Source of the DNA: Artocarpus heterophyllus
Taxonomy: Eukaryota; Streptophyta; Magnoliopsida; Rosales; Moraceae
Length of the DNA: 64,000 nt
Direction of reading: 5' to 3'
NCBI GenBank assembly: GCA_025403435.1
Contig: CM046353.1
Location: 21,211,987-21,275,986 of the forward strand
The notes under the pieces were generated by a model. That model had not been told where the DNA came from. It did not search any database and saw nothing but the letters and a program-made list of their open reading frames with translations. The stretch's first letter is position 1. Every line of letters starts with the position of its first letter. Position numbers and translations under genes: made by a program. Shown here one piece after another: positions 22,920-34,446 of this stretch.

Positions 22920-24750
22920 TATTGAGAGCCTACACCATGTATTAACTGAGGTTATATGATGAATTCCATCACAAATTCAAGATCCATGTGGATTGAAACT
23001 GAATTAAAGATAGTTTTTACAATTTTTGTTCATTTTTGGAGTAATATGAACAAATGCCTGAAAAATGACGAAATGATGTTGCATGGGGTTGAAAGCTTGA
23101 AATCTAGTTTATGAATCATTTGAACATGCTTAGATTACAATAGAACAAGTTTAAATTGAATTAAAGTTAGATTGGAACTCGGGTGCTCGACGTAGAGCAT
23201 GCTGCTCATGGCAACGTGGTCAACCACGTACTATGTAACGCGGTCGACAGTGTGTAGTATAGTACAGTCAACCACACTACTAAGTTTAGCAGGCTAGACC
23301 CAAAAAATAGGTACACCAAACGCCACATGTCTGGTAGGCAGAACTATGTTGGACGGCAAGCTGATTATGTAGCTCAAAATGGCAATTTTGCCCATCGCTT
23401 TTCATCATTTTATGATTTAGAAATGTTTTGAAAAGACTATGAATTTGTGTTCAAAAACACTGAGATTATAAAGATTTCATGCACGATAACCTTAAGTTTA
23501 AAGGCACACTAAGATAACATGAAATGGCATACTAATGTTGAATATTCAAGTTTTGATATTAATGTATCTAATTTAGACTTAAGGTTGGCTACTGTTCCAA
23601 GGAGCTAACATTTAGCAAAACGGGGGATTTCGGTGTAGGTACGACCGTGCTATAAAATGATGTAGGACTCTAGAACCTTCCTTTTCAGTAGCCATGATAT
23701 AAAATGATTTTTGGCCATTATGCCTTTTTGAAATGTTTTCAGGAAACAAGTTGCCTGTTTTTATTTATTTCCAATTGGTTTTAGATATGATAATAATGAA
23801 TGAATGATGATAACGATTTACGATAATGGATGATGATAATAATAAATGTAAAATGATAACTCGGTAAAAGGATGCCTGGAAAATGATATGAATAAAATGA
23901 CACTGGATGCCAAATGGATTAAGAACTCTGTTTGAATGACATGATAGTATATGATGCCACACACAAGGATTGGGTTGTGCAGAGAGTAACCTTAGGAGTA
24001 GATCCCAAAACCCAACTAGGCCACTACGGTAGTAATTTAGTAGGCTTTGCACATAAAGAATAGCGATGTATGATCTGAGATAATCACAGATGAGGAATTG
24101 TAAGCATGAATTTGATTAGTCACTTATGTTGGATTCTGATGATTACAAACGGAGAGAGGTTAGTATGAATTTTTTTAATCTTTTATTATTTCACCTAAAT
24201 TACGTTTAAATTTAGTTATTTTATTTATTTTATTTTATAAATAATGATTTTGAAACCTAAGTCCTACTGAGTCTTTCGCTCTTGATTTTACTATTTTGTT
24301 TTAAATCTTCCCCCTCCTAGTGAATCATAGTACTCTACCAAGTAGGACACTGCTAATATTCTCACTTGGATCGTGAAACATTTGGCTTATCTGTTTTGTT
24401 TTTCAAGGCATGTAATAAGATGGACTGTGTTTACTTATTTGTTGGAATGTGATTTGTATTATTTTTTATGTTTGTACTATGTGTGCATCGTATAGGGTCC
24501 AGTGAGGCCCAAACTGCTTTTTGATGAACTTTACGACTTTAAATTTTTTCCTAAGGTCATTTAAGAAATTTCACTTGCTAAATTTTAAAGGTTGGCAACA
24601 TTTCAAAAAGGTTTAATATTTATCACATTTTTATAAATTACCTAAAAATGATTTTCTTATTAATGTTAAAATAATCGACGTGTTTAGCTAAACCTATTTA
24701 ATTATTTTAATTAACCTGTCATGTCATTACCTGGGTTTGCGTTTGTGACA
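22920..24750 (+). repeat. 3' LTR of gypsy F, 5'-truncated
   Basis: It aligns with 17079-18929 and ends TTTGTGACA, followed by the target duplication TGAAG. About 760 bp of LTR start are missing. Since both duplications survive, the loss was internal and came after insertion. Confidence 0.85.
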
Positions 24751-24755
24751 TGAAG

Positions 24756-25555
24756 TCATTAAGAAGCTTCCCCCTCACGAATCTGTCAAGGCTATAAGGA
24801 GTTTCCTTTGGCACGTGGGCTTCTATAGTCGATATATTAATGACTTTGCTAAGATTTCAAAGATTTTTGTGATTTGCTAGTGAATGATGTGCCCTTTGAT
24901 TTCAATGAAAAGTGATTGAAGGCATTCAACATTCTAGTGGAGAAGCTTATTTCGGCTCTTGTCATTGCTGCACTAAATTGGACCTTACCATTTGAACTTA
25001 TATGTGATGCGAGTGGACTATGCCGTGGGAGCCATTCGAGGGCAAAGGAAGAACATGACGCTACATGTGATTCATTATGTGCACCTTCAATGATGCTCAA
25101 GAGAACGATGCAACAATCGAGAAAGAGCTTCTTTCCATTGTCTATGCCTTTGACTAGTTCTACAACTATTTGGTGGAATCTAAGGTGATTGTGTATACGG
25201 ATCATGCAGCCATCAAGTACTTGTTCTCTAAAAAAGATGCCAAGCAAAACTCATCTGTTGGATTCTATTGCTTCAATAATTAGGCTCAGAGATTAAAGAT
25301 AAGAAAAAAGCAAAAAATGTGGTGGCAAATCATTTATCATGTCTAGAGCGCGAAGATGATGAAATTGTAGAAGCTCCCATTAATGAGACATTTCTCAATG
25401 AGACTGTCTTTGCTATCCAAGTTAAAACCACCCTATGGTATGCCCATTTTGTTAAATTTCATGCTAAAAATATTGTTCGAGCAGATTTACCATGCCAACA
25501 ATTGCAAGAAGTTCTTTTCAAATATCAAGCACTATTATTAGGAAGATCCTTTTCT
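24756..25555 (+). pseudogene. Element G RNase H region
   Basis: The frame resumes after gypsy F with IKKLPPHESVKAIRSFLWHVG and YINDFAKIS, then FNILVEKLISALVIAALNW and LPFELICDASG (RNase H first Asp region). Words near 25080-25200 correspond to the NDAQ..TIEKELL and VYTDHAA..YLF blocks. VVANHLSCLE and PINETFLNETVFAIQ follow. It stops in the linker to integrase at the insertion of copia-B. Confidence 0.8.
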
Positions 25556-27514
25556 TGTTGGAAAAGGAGTGTGCAGTAGAATTTTAAAAAAATTTACATC
25601 AGAGTATTTTCCAAAATACAAGTTTGACATGCTATATGCATAAATTAACCAGATCTTACTAACCTTTGATTGCTAAAGAACCCTCGCAAAACATGAAGAG
25701 AAGAGCCTCAACGAACTAGTCTTCTATGTTATTCTCCATCCACGACCGGAGTGAGTGTGGGCTCAAACGTACAGCTCTTCCACTAGGTGACTCTCCTTCC
25801 AACCAATCGAGAGAACCCAAAGCAAGTGTTCGTGATTTATGAACAAAAGCTCTCAGGGAGTTTTCAGGTTCTCACTAGTAGAGTATCACTCTTAATCTCT
25901 CAATTGATCTTTGTAACTCTTAAGACTTACTCCCTTTATATAGAGATTGGTCCTGGGGTCAGTCCTTATCAGATTAGGTCCCAAAAAGTCAAAATAGAAT
26001 CAAGTTTGGATCAATATCTGATAAGATCCGCGTGAAAACGCGTGATCTTATCCTTCGCTGATTGGCAGGCCGAACACGTCCATTGGCATGCCAAACTGCC
26101 GAATAAAAATCTCACGATTTTATTTTCCACTCGAGATTCTACAGGATAAAATCTCAGTTTTAATTAAAATAACCCAATAGAGAAGTTATCTAATCAAAAC
26201 AACTTTATCTAGATAATCTCTAAGAAAATAAATCAATTCCCAATAATTCTACAAGTTTATCTTGATCTAATTTATCTAAAATTAAATCAACCGATAAACA
26301 GACAAGAATTTTTCGACCCCAATAATTCAACAAGTATATCTTGAATTAATTTTTATCACAAAATTAATTCAACCGATAAACAGACATGAATTATTTGATT
26401 CTTTCAAATTTCAACCAATCTAATAAATCTGACATAAGTTACCAATTATTGGAAAAGCACGCCGTGTCGTTACAGGATGTTGTGAGCTAGCAAATGGGAC
26501 TAAATGGACCTATATAGTTCAAGCTCCCGATAATTATGAAAACCAATATCTCAGATATACATTTCATAATTATCAACTCTAACGCTATTCCACTAAAAGC
26601 TTGGAGCTGCACCCTCGAACTACATAGACTTACGAAGCTCGTATAGGTAAGTCTCCATGATATATCATAGTGTATCGTATCCCCATATGATAATCCATAA
26701 TCGGCTTAAGGACTAGTTCTATCTTACCTTCTCGATTATTTTTATCTTACGTTCCATTATCTCACCATTAGAAAACTTACCATCCAAAGATAGTATACCA
26801 TTTAGTTACACCTATGTATCCAAATAGTTGAGAGCTCCAATTTTTCAATTACAGGACAACGCATATAAGAGGATATCATTACTCCTAAAGAGGAGCTATG
26901 GATTCCATATCTATGAATAATAGGTCTACGTCATCAAGAGTCATGCCTCCAACGTACCGGCATGCATACCACTATTAAGATGTGGGTGTCACCCTTTGGT
27001 AGATCAAAAGACACATGCCAAGACAACGGGGCCACTATTCATCTTAGGATTAAGATACAACACAAATGATTGTCTAAAGTGAATCGATTTGCCGAGACAG
27101 AATTATTAATCCTAATCAATTCACTTTATGTCCCGATCCAACACAACGTGCCAATGTTTCTATTCACGGAGTTCACCTTTGATGGTCAAGACAAACCATC
27201 TCCCAAAAGGGATATAGATAAAATAACAATCTTTGCATGAATAAAGCGCCCAACTTTATTCCCTCGATCGCAGATCGTATGATTTAGACCATTACCTTAA
27301 GAATCGTGTATTCCGCATAATCCATCCATCATATGCCCAATTCTTAAGGTTTAGACCGATAGTCTCAGAATACTGTTTGCTTAACATGCATTCAACAAAT
27401 ATAAATGTAAAGAGGACAAGATTTGGTATATAAATAATAAATAAATTCTTTATTGATAAAAATGTCTTCAAAAACTTATTACATTTTTACTCCTTAGGGC
27501 ATACATGTCTAACA
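25556..27514 (-). repeat. 3' LTR of copia-B
   Basis: In its own orientation it starts TGTTAGACATGTATGCC and ends with a TCCAACA-type terminus. It contains dyad words near 26058-26100 (TTGGCAGGCCGAAC, TTGGCATGCCAAAC). It is colinear with the other copia LTRs. Confidence 0.9.
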
Positions 27515-27528
27515 ATCTCCCACGTGCA

Positions 27529-28568
27529 CTAAGTGAGTAAATATGACAAATCTCGCATCCCCGTAGCTTCCACATGCCTCTCGAAGACTCTCCTAGTAAG
27601 TGTCTTCGTAAATGGATCAGCCAAATTGTCCTCTGACGTGATCTTGCATACCGTGACATGCCCGCCCTCAATGAAGTCCTTTATCACATGATACTTCCAA
27701 TCAATATGCTTACTCTTCTTGTGGAATCTTGGTTCCTTAGCATTAGCTACCGCCCCACTGTTATCACAGTACAGTGATACCACCTTATCCATACCAGGAA
27801 CTACCTCAAGATCCCCAAGGAACTTGCGGAGCCACACTGCTTTTTTTGAAGCATCACAGGCTGCCACATACTCGGCCTCCATCGTTGAATTCAAAGTGCA
27901 ACCTTGCTTAGCACTTCTCCAACTGATGACACCGCCGCCCAAAGTAAACACAAAACCCAAAGTCGATTTCCTAGAATCCAGACAAGATTGAAAATCCGAG
28001 TCAGTATATCCTAGAGGAGTCAGGTCCTCACTCGAATATACAAGCATATACCCTCAAGTCTTTCTCAGGTACTTGAAAATATGCTTTATCGTAACCCAAT
28101 GGTTCGGTCCTAGATCCGCCTAAAATCGACTTACAATCTCGATCGCATAACAAATATCCGGTCGTGTACAAAGCATGGCAGACATGAGACTACCCACTGC
28201 CAAAGCATAAGGCACCCTTTTCATATATTCTCTTTCTTCATAAGACTTTGGAGAGTCTTTCTTAGAAAGAATAATTCCAAACCTAGATGGTTCCCACCTT
28301 TCTTGGAATCCTGCATTGCAAACCTCCTGAGAATTTGATCTATGTAGCCAGCCTGTGACAAAGCTATCATTTTGTTCTTCCTATCCTGAAAGATCTGGAT
28401 ACCGAGAACAAAATTAGCCTCACCCAAGAACTTCATGTCAAACTGCTTGGTCAACCATAATTTGACCGATGACAATGCCCCAACGTCATTGCCAATTAGC
28501 AGAATGTCATCCACATAGAGCAGTAGAAAAACCACCTTCCCATCCTTAATGTGTTTTTAAACACATGG
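27529..28568 (-). pseudogene. copia-B RNase H and C-terminal RT
   Basis: Read on the minus strand: [11 protein letters not shown] (from about 28514), FVLGIQIF, YIDQILRRFAM, then after frameshifts YMLVYSSEDLTPLGYTDSD, SRKSTLGFVFTLGG, STMEAEYVAA, YCDNSGAVANAKE and KHIDWKYH, ending SYLLT and stop at 27529. The last 172-codon block is open. Stops include one in the VSRF region (CCTAAAATCG on the + strand), which copia-D shares. Confidence 0.9.
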
Positions 28569-29082
28569 TGTTGGAAACGCGGTGCGCAGCAGAAATTTTA
28601 AAATTTTATATCATAGTATTTTTCAAAACACAAGTTTGACATGTTATATGTATAATATTAGGCAGATCTTACTAACCTCTGTGTGAAGAACCTCCGCAGC
28701 CTGTGAAAAAAAGTAACGTTCTAGAAGAGCCTCAACCAACTGGTCTTCTTTACTATTCTCTATCCACAACCAGAGTGAGTGTGGGCTCACACATACAGCT
28801 CTTCCACTGGTGACTCACCTTCCAACCAAGAGAGAGAACCCAAAGCTAGTGTTCTTGATTTGTAAACAAAAGCTCTCAGGGAGTTTTTAGATGCTCACTA
28901 GAAGAGTATCACTCTTAATCTCTCAATTGATCTGAGTAAATCATGAGACTCACTCCCTTAATATAGCCATTGGTCTTGGGGTCAGTCCTTATCAGATTAG
29001 GTATCAAAAACTCGAAACAGAATCAAGTTTGGATCAATATCTGATAAGATCCGCATGAAAACACGTAATCTTATCTCCTGTT

Positions 29083-29152
29083 GATCTGCAGGCCGAACAG
29101 CCTGATCGGCAGGCTGAACAGGCCAACCACGTCATTCGGCAACCCAAACTCC
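29083..29152 (-). repeat. Dyad-word cluster in copia-C 3' LTR
   Basis: Copies include CTGCAGGCCGAACAG, ATCGGCAGGCTGAACAG and ATTCGGCAACCCAAAC, just on the promoter side of the GATAAG hairpin (29042 onward). Confidence 0.65.
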
Positions 29153-30708
29153 CGAGAAAAAATCTCCGCGAATCTTTTATTTTCCACCCGAGATTCTAAA
29201 GGATAAAGTCTCAATTTTGATTCAAATAACCCAATAGAGAAGTTATCTAATCAAAACAAACTTTATCAAGATAATCTCTAAGAAAATAAATCAATTCACG
29301 ATAATTCTACAAGTTTATCTTGATCTAATTTATCCAAAATTAAATCAACCGATAAACAGACAAGATTTATCTGATCCAATAATTCAACAAGTTTATCTTA
29401 AATTAATTTTATTACAAAATTAATTCAACCAATAAACAGACATGAATTATTTGATTCTTACAAATTTTAAACCAATCTGATAATTCTGACATAAGTCACT
29501 AATTATTGGAAAAGCACGCCGTGTCGTTATAGGATTTTGTGAGCTAGCAAAGGGGACCAAAATGGACCTATAAAGTTCAAGCTCATGATAATTATGAAAC
29601 CCAATATCCCAGATATACATTTCACAATTATCAACTCCAATGCTACTCCACTAAAAGCTTGGAGCTGCACTCTCGAACTTTATAGAATTACGAAGCTCGT
29701 GTAGCTAAGTCTCCATGACATATCAAAGTGTATCGTATCCCCATATGATAATCCATAATCGGCTTAAGGACAAGTTCTGTCTTACCTTCCTGATTATTTT
29801 TATCTTACGTTCCATTGTCTCACCATTAGAAAACTTACCATCCAAAGATAGTATACCATTCGGTTACACCTATGTATCCAAATGGTTGAGCGCTCCAGTT
29901 TTCCAATTACAGGACAGCGCATATAAGAGGATATCATTACTCCTAAAGAGGAGCTATGGATTCCATATCTATGAATAACAAGTCTACGCTATCAAGAGTC
30001 ATGCCTTCAACGTACCGGCATGCATACCACTATAGAGATGTGGGAGTCACCCATTGGTACATCAAAAGACACAAGTCGAGACAACGGGCCTACTATTCAT
30101 CTCAGGATTAAGATACAATACAAGTGATTGTCTAAAGTGAATCGATTTGCCAAGACAGAATTATTAATCCAAATCAATTCACTTTATGTCCCGATCCAAC
30201 ACATCGTCACCTATGACAACACGCCAATGTTTCTATTCACGGAGTCCAACTTTGATGGCCAAGACAAACCATCTCTCAAAGGGGATATAGACAACATAAC
30301 AATCTTTACATGAATAAAGTGCCCAACTTTATTCCCTCGATTGCGGATCATATGTTTTATGTAACGCCCCTTAAATCAGACGTCACAGATGTCGATACAT
30401 ACTTACATTTGAACAAGCATAAACTATATACTATTAAATAATATCAAGCTTAATCGTTACAATTGATTTTACAAGTATTTAAAACTTACATTACCAGGAT
30501 CCATTCATACGTTTTTTTTTTTTTAAAAAAAAAAACTTATCGTTGTTTCGAAAATAATCATTTAATTTATTTCATAACATATTTTATTCAATTATACTTA
30601 ATTTATCGTAAACTTATTGGTTTGTCAAGTTGTATAAACCAAAACTTATAAATATATTCCATAAAAACTCTTGATCAACATATCATTTGAAATTCATTTG
30701 TTCCCACA

Positions 30709-30897
30709 GTTCGGCAGGCCGAACTTGGGACTTCGGCAGGCCGTTCAACATCGACAGGCTGGTGTTTTCTCTGCCGGCAGAGGCTTTGCAAAACGGATTG
30801 AAAATTCATCCATGTTCGGCAGACCGAAAAATCCAGTCGGCCGGCCGAACTTTGGGACTTCGGCAGGCCGGCCACAGAGTTCGACAGGCCGTCCGAG
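30709..30897. repeat. Dyad-word cluster A in gypsy solo LTR
   Basis: Six or seven words are present, the best being TTCGGCAGGCCGAAC at 30710-30724, with variants CTTCGGCAGGCCGTTC, GTTCGGCAGACCGAAA, CGGCCGGCCGAAC and GTTCGACAGGCCGTC. They are GC-rich against a strongly AT-rich background. Confidence 0.8.
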
Positions 30898-32639
30898 ACC
30901 CCATTTCCTTGAAAAAAACTAACTTAAAATATTCCAACTTTACGTAAAATATAGCGGAAGTTCATAATTCATCAAAAATGATAAAACAACTTATAAAAAC
31001 ATAATATAAGTATTCTTAAAAACCTTAACATAAAATATGTTTAAAATATATAATTGATTAAATCATAAAATCATAAAAATCATTTCTTCTTGGCATGCTT
31101 CCAGTTACAATTCATCGTTCATGTTGCTCAAACGCCGTCCCATGTCCTCCACCTATTCCATGACTCTCTTACCCTTATCTGCAACATGACATATAAAACA
31201 TGATTAAGCTAACGCTTAGTAAGTACATATAATTCTCACAATTTATAAAGCATTTCATAAACATTGTCATCTTCATGATCATCATATCATAAAGTGCCTT
31301 AAGCACAATTTCATATAACATATCTTTCATAACGTTAACCATGTTAAAACTTAATCCATTTTATCTTAAGGGCCCAAGTGTTGCACCATAAACATCATCA
31401 TAGGCGCGCCGTCATGAGAGGAGAAGGGTAGCTAATCCCAAACCAAACATGACATCATAACATAACATTTCATAACATTGGATGTGCAACACTTATTAGG
31501 TGATATATATATACATACTTTTCATTCTTTGAAACATGTCATCATCATACATGCATATCTTTAAAATCATGAAAATCTTTCATAAGAAATCCTTTAAGGA
31601 AAAATCATCATAAAATCATCATGAATATCCTTGCAAAACATATCATCAATCCTTGTAAAAAAAAAGTGTCATGTTGCAGGTGAGATTGTACTTACCTTAT
31701 CGTTAGCTTACTTAACCTTAAAATTGCACTTGGTGACGATGCCGTGGTCTCGTTGTGCTCGCTTCTATTGAGTGTCCATGCCATTTATCCATTTAAAGAT
31801 GTAATAAAATCAATACTTATCATAAAATATCTCATCTCATATTTTAAACATTATTCATAACCATAAAAAGAAAATCGTCATCACATATACATGTAATTAT
31901 GATTTTCTTAAATCATAAAAATTACTTAAGCATATAAAACAAACCATGCATCTAAACATAATTATCTTTTAAATAAAACATTTCGTACAATTAATATATA
32001 TATATATATATATCAATTTAAAACCTCATACAATCATCATATCATCATGCATAAAATCATTTTATTATCATAGAATCATGTAAATACATTAAAACGTTTA
32101 ATAAAACAAAATCCCAAAAACAACATTATCAAAACAGATTTTTCTTATAATAATTTCATAATCATGGAAATAAAATACATTCGTCATTCATATACATATT
32201 CTTAACAACTTTTCATGAAAACATCATATTTACCCCTTGACTGAACATTACGTTTTTCATACTTAAAAATTAAACAGTAACATTACTGTGAAGGGTAGAA
32301 GACAGAAATATTCATTTTTCATTAAAAACATTTATATGACATAAAACGTGAAGAAACATCACACATAATACCCATGAGCATCATAATAAAAACACCAAAC
32401 AAAACACAATACCTAGAGAGGATATTGTAGGCGAAGTGAGGAGAAGAATTTCTTTTCAAAAATACCAGAAAAGCCGAATTCTTACCTTGGAGTTTCTTCT
32501 CAAAATTCTTGAATTCACCAACGAAACAAAACTTTTTCTCAAAAATTTTCATGGGAGAGAGAAAAATTTCGTAAAGAAGAAAAGAAGAGGAAGATTAGAA
32601 AGTCAGAAAATGTCTCAGACTTTTTAGAGAGAGAGAGAA

Positions 32640-32945
32640 AATAATAAAAAGAAGAAACGTTAATTAATTGTCTTTTAACGTAATAAACATAATGAGCATT
32701 CATGGCCTTCATTAAGTCAGAAAATTCTGACTGTTGAAAGCGTGACATGAGGCGTGGGAAGAGGAAGAGAAAATAATGAGAGAACGTCTCAGAACCAAGA
32801 GAAATTATCTGAGGGAAGAGCGTTAAAATTTTCTAATGTAATATGTATAATAAAGAATCATTACTCTTCATTAAGTCAGAAATTTCTGACTGTTAAGAGA
32901 GTGATTGGCGTGGGAAAGGAGGAAAAAGAAAAGGAAGGTCAAACA
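32640..32945 (-). repeat. Duplicated module with 18-bp palindromes in gypsy solo LTR
   Basis: Two related segments each contain CTTCATTAAGTCAGAAA..., with a dyad AGTCAGAAAATTCTGACT (32715-32732) and a perfect palindrome AGTCAGAAATTTCTGACT (32874-32891). Each is followed by GGCGTGGGAA and a purine-rich stretch. The repeat period is 159 bp. Confidence 0.7.
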
Positions 32946-33142
32946 TTATAAATCTTACCTTAAATTTACCTTCTAAAAAAAATAGAAAACCTCTTTAAAT
33001 AATACAAATCAAATCCTTTAATTTTCCTTAACTGATAAAAACATTCCATTATTATGCCAATTAATCACATTAATTCACCCGATTAATGTAATTAACTCAG
33101 CCATAATTTTGGAGGAATTTTCTGTTGACTGCTTGTCAGCCA

Positions 33143-33272
33143 TGTTCGGCCTGCCGGTTTTCCCTTTCGGCCTGCCGATTCCAACAAGTTCGGCCTGCCG
33201 GTGGAGGTTCTTCAGCCTGCCGTTCTCGGGCAAGACGTTCGGCCTGCCGAGCTTAAAAGTTCGGCCTGCCAA
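33143..33272. repeat. Dyad-word cluster B in gypsy solo LTR
   Basis: Six copies of TTCGGCCTGCCG(A/G) with few changes start near 33144, 33165, 33188, 33210, 33237 and 33259, so the spacing is 21-27 bp. All read in the same direction. Confidence 0.85.
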
Positions 33273-33787
33273 TCTGTCATTAAATGTCATAACATAAAAC
33301 ATTCATACATCATTGCATAAATAATCATATATTGTATCACAAATTAATATATGCTTAGAATTTCACATGAACACTAGAGCACAACGATCCCATGCGGTCG
33401 TCACCTGTCACAACACTTGACATAAAAAGTTAGTAACATGCACATCACATATCATATCATATAACGTTATTTATTAATAACATTTCTCAATAACGTTACT
33501 AACTTAACGTGGTTTGTTACATAAAATAGGCGGGTGTTACATTTTAGACCGTCACCTTAAGAATTGTGTCTTCCTCATAATCAGTCCATCATATGCCCAA
33601 TTCTTAAGGTTTAGACTGACAGTCTCAAACTACTGTTTGCTTATCATACATTCAACAAATATGAACGTAAAGAGGACAAGATTTGGTATATATAAATGAA
33701 TAAATTCTTTATTGATAAAAATGTCTCCAAAAACGTATTACATTTTTACTCCTTAGGGCATACATGTCTAACAATCTCCCACTTGCA

Positions 33788-34446
33788 CTAAGTGAGTAAA
33801 TACAGCAAATTTCGCATCCCCATAGCTTCCACATGCCTCTCGAAGACTCTCCTAGTAAGTGTCTTCGTAAATGGACCAGCTAAATTGTCCTCTGACGCGA
33901 TCTTGCACACCGTGACATGCCCGCCCACAATAAAGTCCTTTATCACATGATACTTCCGAACAATATGCATACTCTTCTTGTTAAATCTTGGTTCCTTAGC
34001 ATTAGCTACCGCCTAACTGTTATCACAGTACAGTGATTCCGCTTTATCCATACCAGGAACTACTTCAAGATCCCCAAGGAACTTGCGGAGCCACACCGCT
34101 TCTTTCGACGCATCACTAGCCGCCACATACTCGGCCTCCATTGTTGAATCCGAAGTGCAATCTTATTTTGCACTTCTCCAACTGATGGCACCGCCATCCA
34201 AAGTAAACACAAACCCCGAAGTCGATTTCCTAGAATCCAGACAGAATTGAAAATCCGAATCAGTGTATCCTAGACGAGTTAAATCCTCACCCGAATACAC
34301 AACCATATACCCACGAGTCCTTCTCAGGTACTTGAAAATATGCTTTACCGCAACCCAATGGTTCGGTCCTAGATTCGCCTGAAATCGACTCACAATCCCG
34401 ACCGCATAGCTAATATCTGGTCGTGTGTAAAGCATGGCATACATGA
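33788..34446 (-). pseudogene. copia-C RNase H region (3' end of gag-pol)
   Basis: Minus-strand words: TRPDISYAVGIVSRFQA, VKHIFKYLRRTRGYM, GEDLTRLGYTDSD, SRKSTSGFVFTLDGGAISW, then after breaks KYHVIKDFI and the FTKTLTRRVFERHVEAMG terminus; stop at 33788-33790. The frame continues at 36488 beyond the nested solo LTR. Confidence 0.9.

Larger units (their letters stand above)
16320..24750 (+). mobile_element. Ty3-gypsy element F (Tekay/Del-like)
   Basis: The element is flanked by TGAAG on both sides (16315-16319 and 24751-24755) and inserted in the RT of element G. It has a 5' LTR 16320-18929, a decayed initiator tRNA-Met primer site, gag, DTG protease, RT, RNase H and integrase remnants on the + strand, and a 3' LTR lacking its first part (22920-24750). 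Many stops and frameshifts are present. Lineage is inferred from Gag, protease and RT wording and from LTR starts of the TGTAATG type. Confidence 0.88.
3670..25555 (+). mobile_element. Ty3-gypsy element G (Athila/Tat-like), broken by nested insertions
   Basis: Coding order is gag, protease, RT and RNase H, recognisable in four blocks: 3855-4241, 13898-16319 and 24756-25555, with copia-1 between the first two and gypsy F between the last two. At each junction the reading resumes where it stopped, across the 5-bp target duplication (AATAT and TGAAG). This shows that G is the oldest layer. At 25556 it is cut a third time by copia-B, and no continuation of G is found to the right. Many stops and frameshifts make it non-functional. 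Confidence 0.85.
25556..28568 (-). mobile_element. Ty1-copia element B, 3' part (minus strand)
   Basis: A 3' LTR (25556-27514) and the adjacent RNase H / C-terminal RT coding region read on the minus strand. The element is interrupted at 28568 by copia-C with the duplication CATGG; only 15 more bases of it follow at 43438-43452. The rest of RT, integrase, gag and 5' LTR are missing, so no target duplication can be given. Confidence 0.9.
30360..33541 (-). repeat. Solo LTR of a Tekay/Del-like gypsy element
   Basis: 3182 bp with ends TGTAACGCCCC and GGCGGGTGTTACA, flanked by TTTTA (30355-30359, 33542-33546), inside the copia-C 3' LTR. No internal coding is present. Minus orientation is inferred from the TGTAACACCCG start, a conserved block near 33377 also found in element I (50717), and the TTAAGCGTTAG / TTGCAG wording near 31180-31230. 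It carries two dyad-word clusters and a duplicated palindrome module. Confidence 0.85.
28569..33773 (-). repeat. 3' LTR of copia-C, split by a gypsy solo LTR
   Basis: The LTR parts are 28569-30359 and 33547-33773 (about 2.02 kb together). Dyad words stand at 29083-29152. The purine tract (GGGAGAT on the minus strand) is at 33774-33785. An 87-codon ATG-initiated frame antisense to the LTR lies at 29715-29978. Confidence 0.93.

Noticed and set aside
31990..32014. (TA)n microsatellite
   Set aside because: Short simple repeat in AT-rich LTR, nothing beyond ordinary slippage.
33143..33272. CRISPR-like array because of regular short repeats
   Set aside because: Repeats are 12-14 bp with 8-12 bp between, imperfect, in a plant LTR; there are no spacer-sized units and no cas genes.
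30360..33541. DNA transposon with terminal inverted repeats (TGTAAC..GTTACA)
   Set aside because: The ends are TG/CA with a 5-bp target duplication, and blocks match the LTR of element I (50717 and 56100 regions), which has a primer site and purine tract. A solo gypsy LTR explains all of this.
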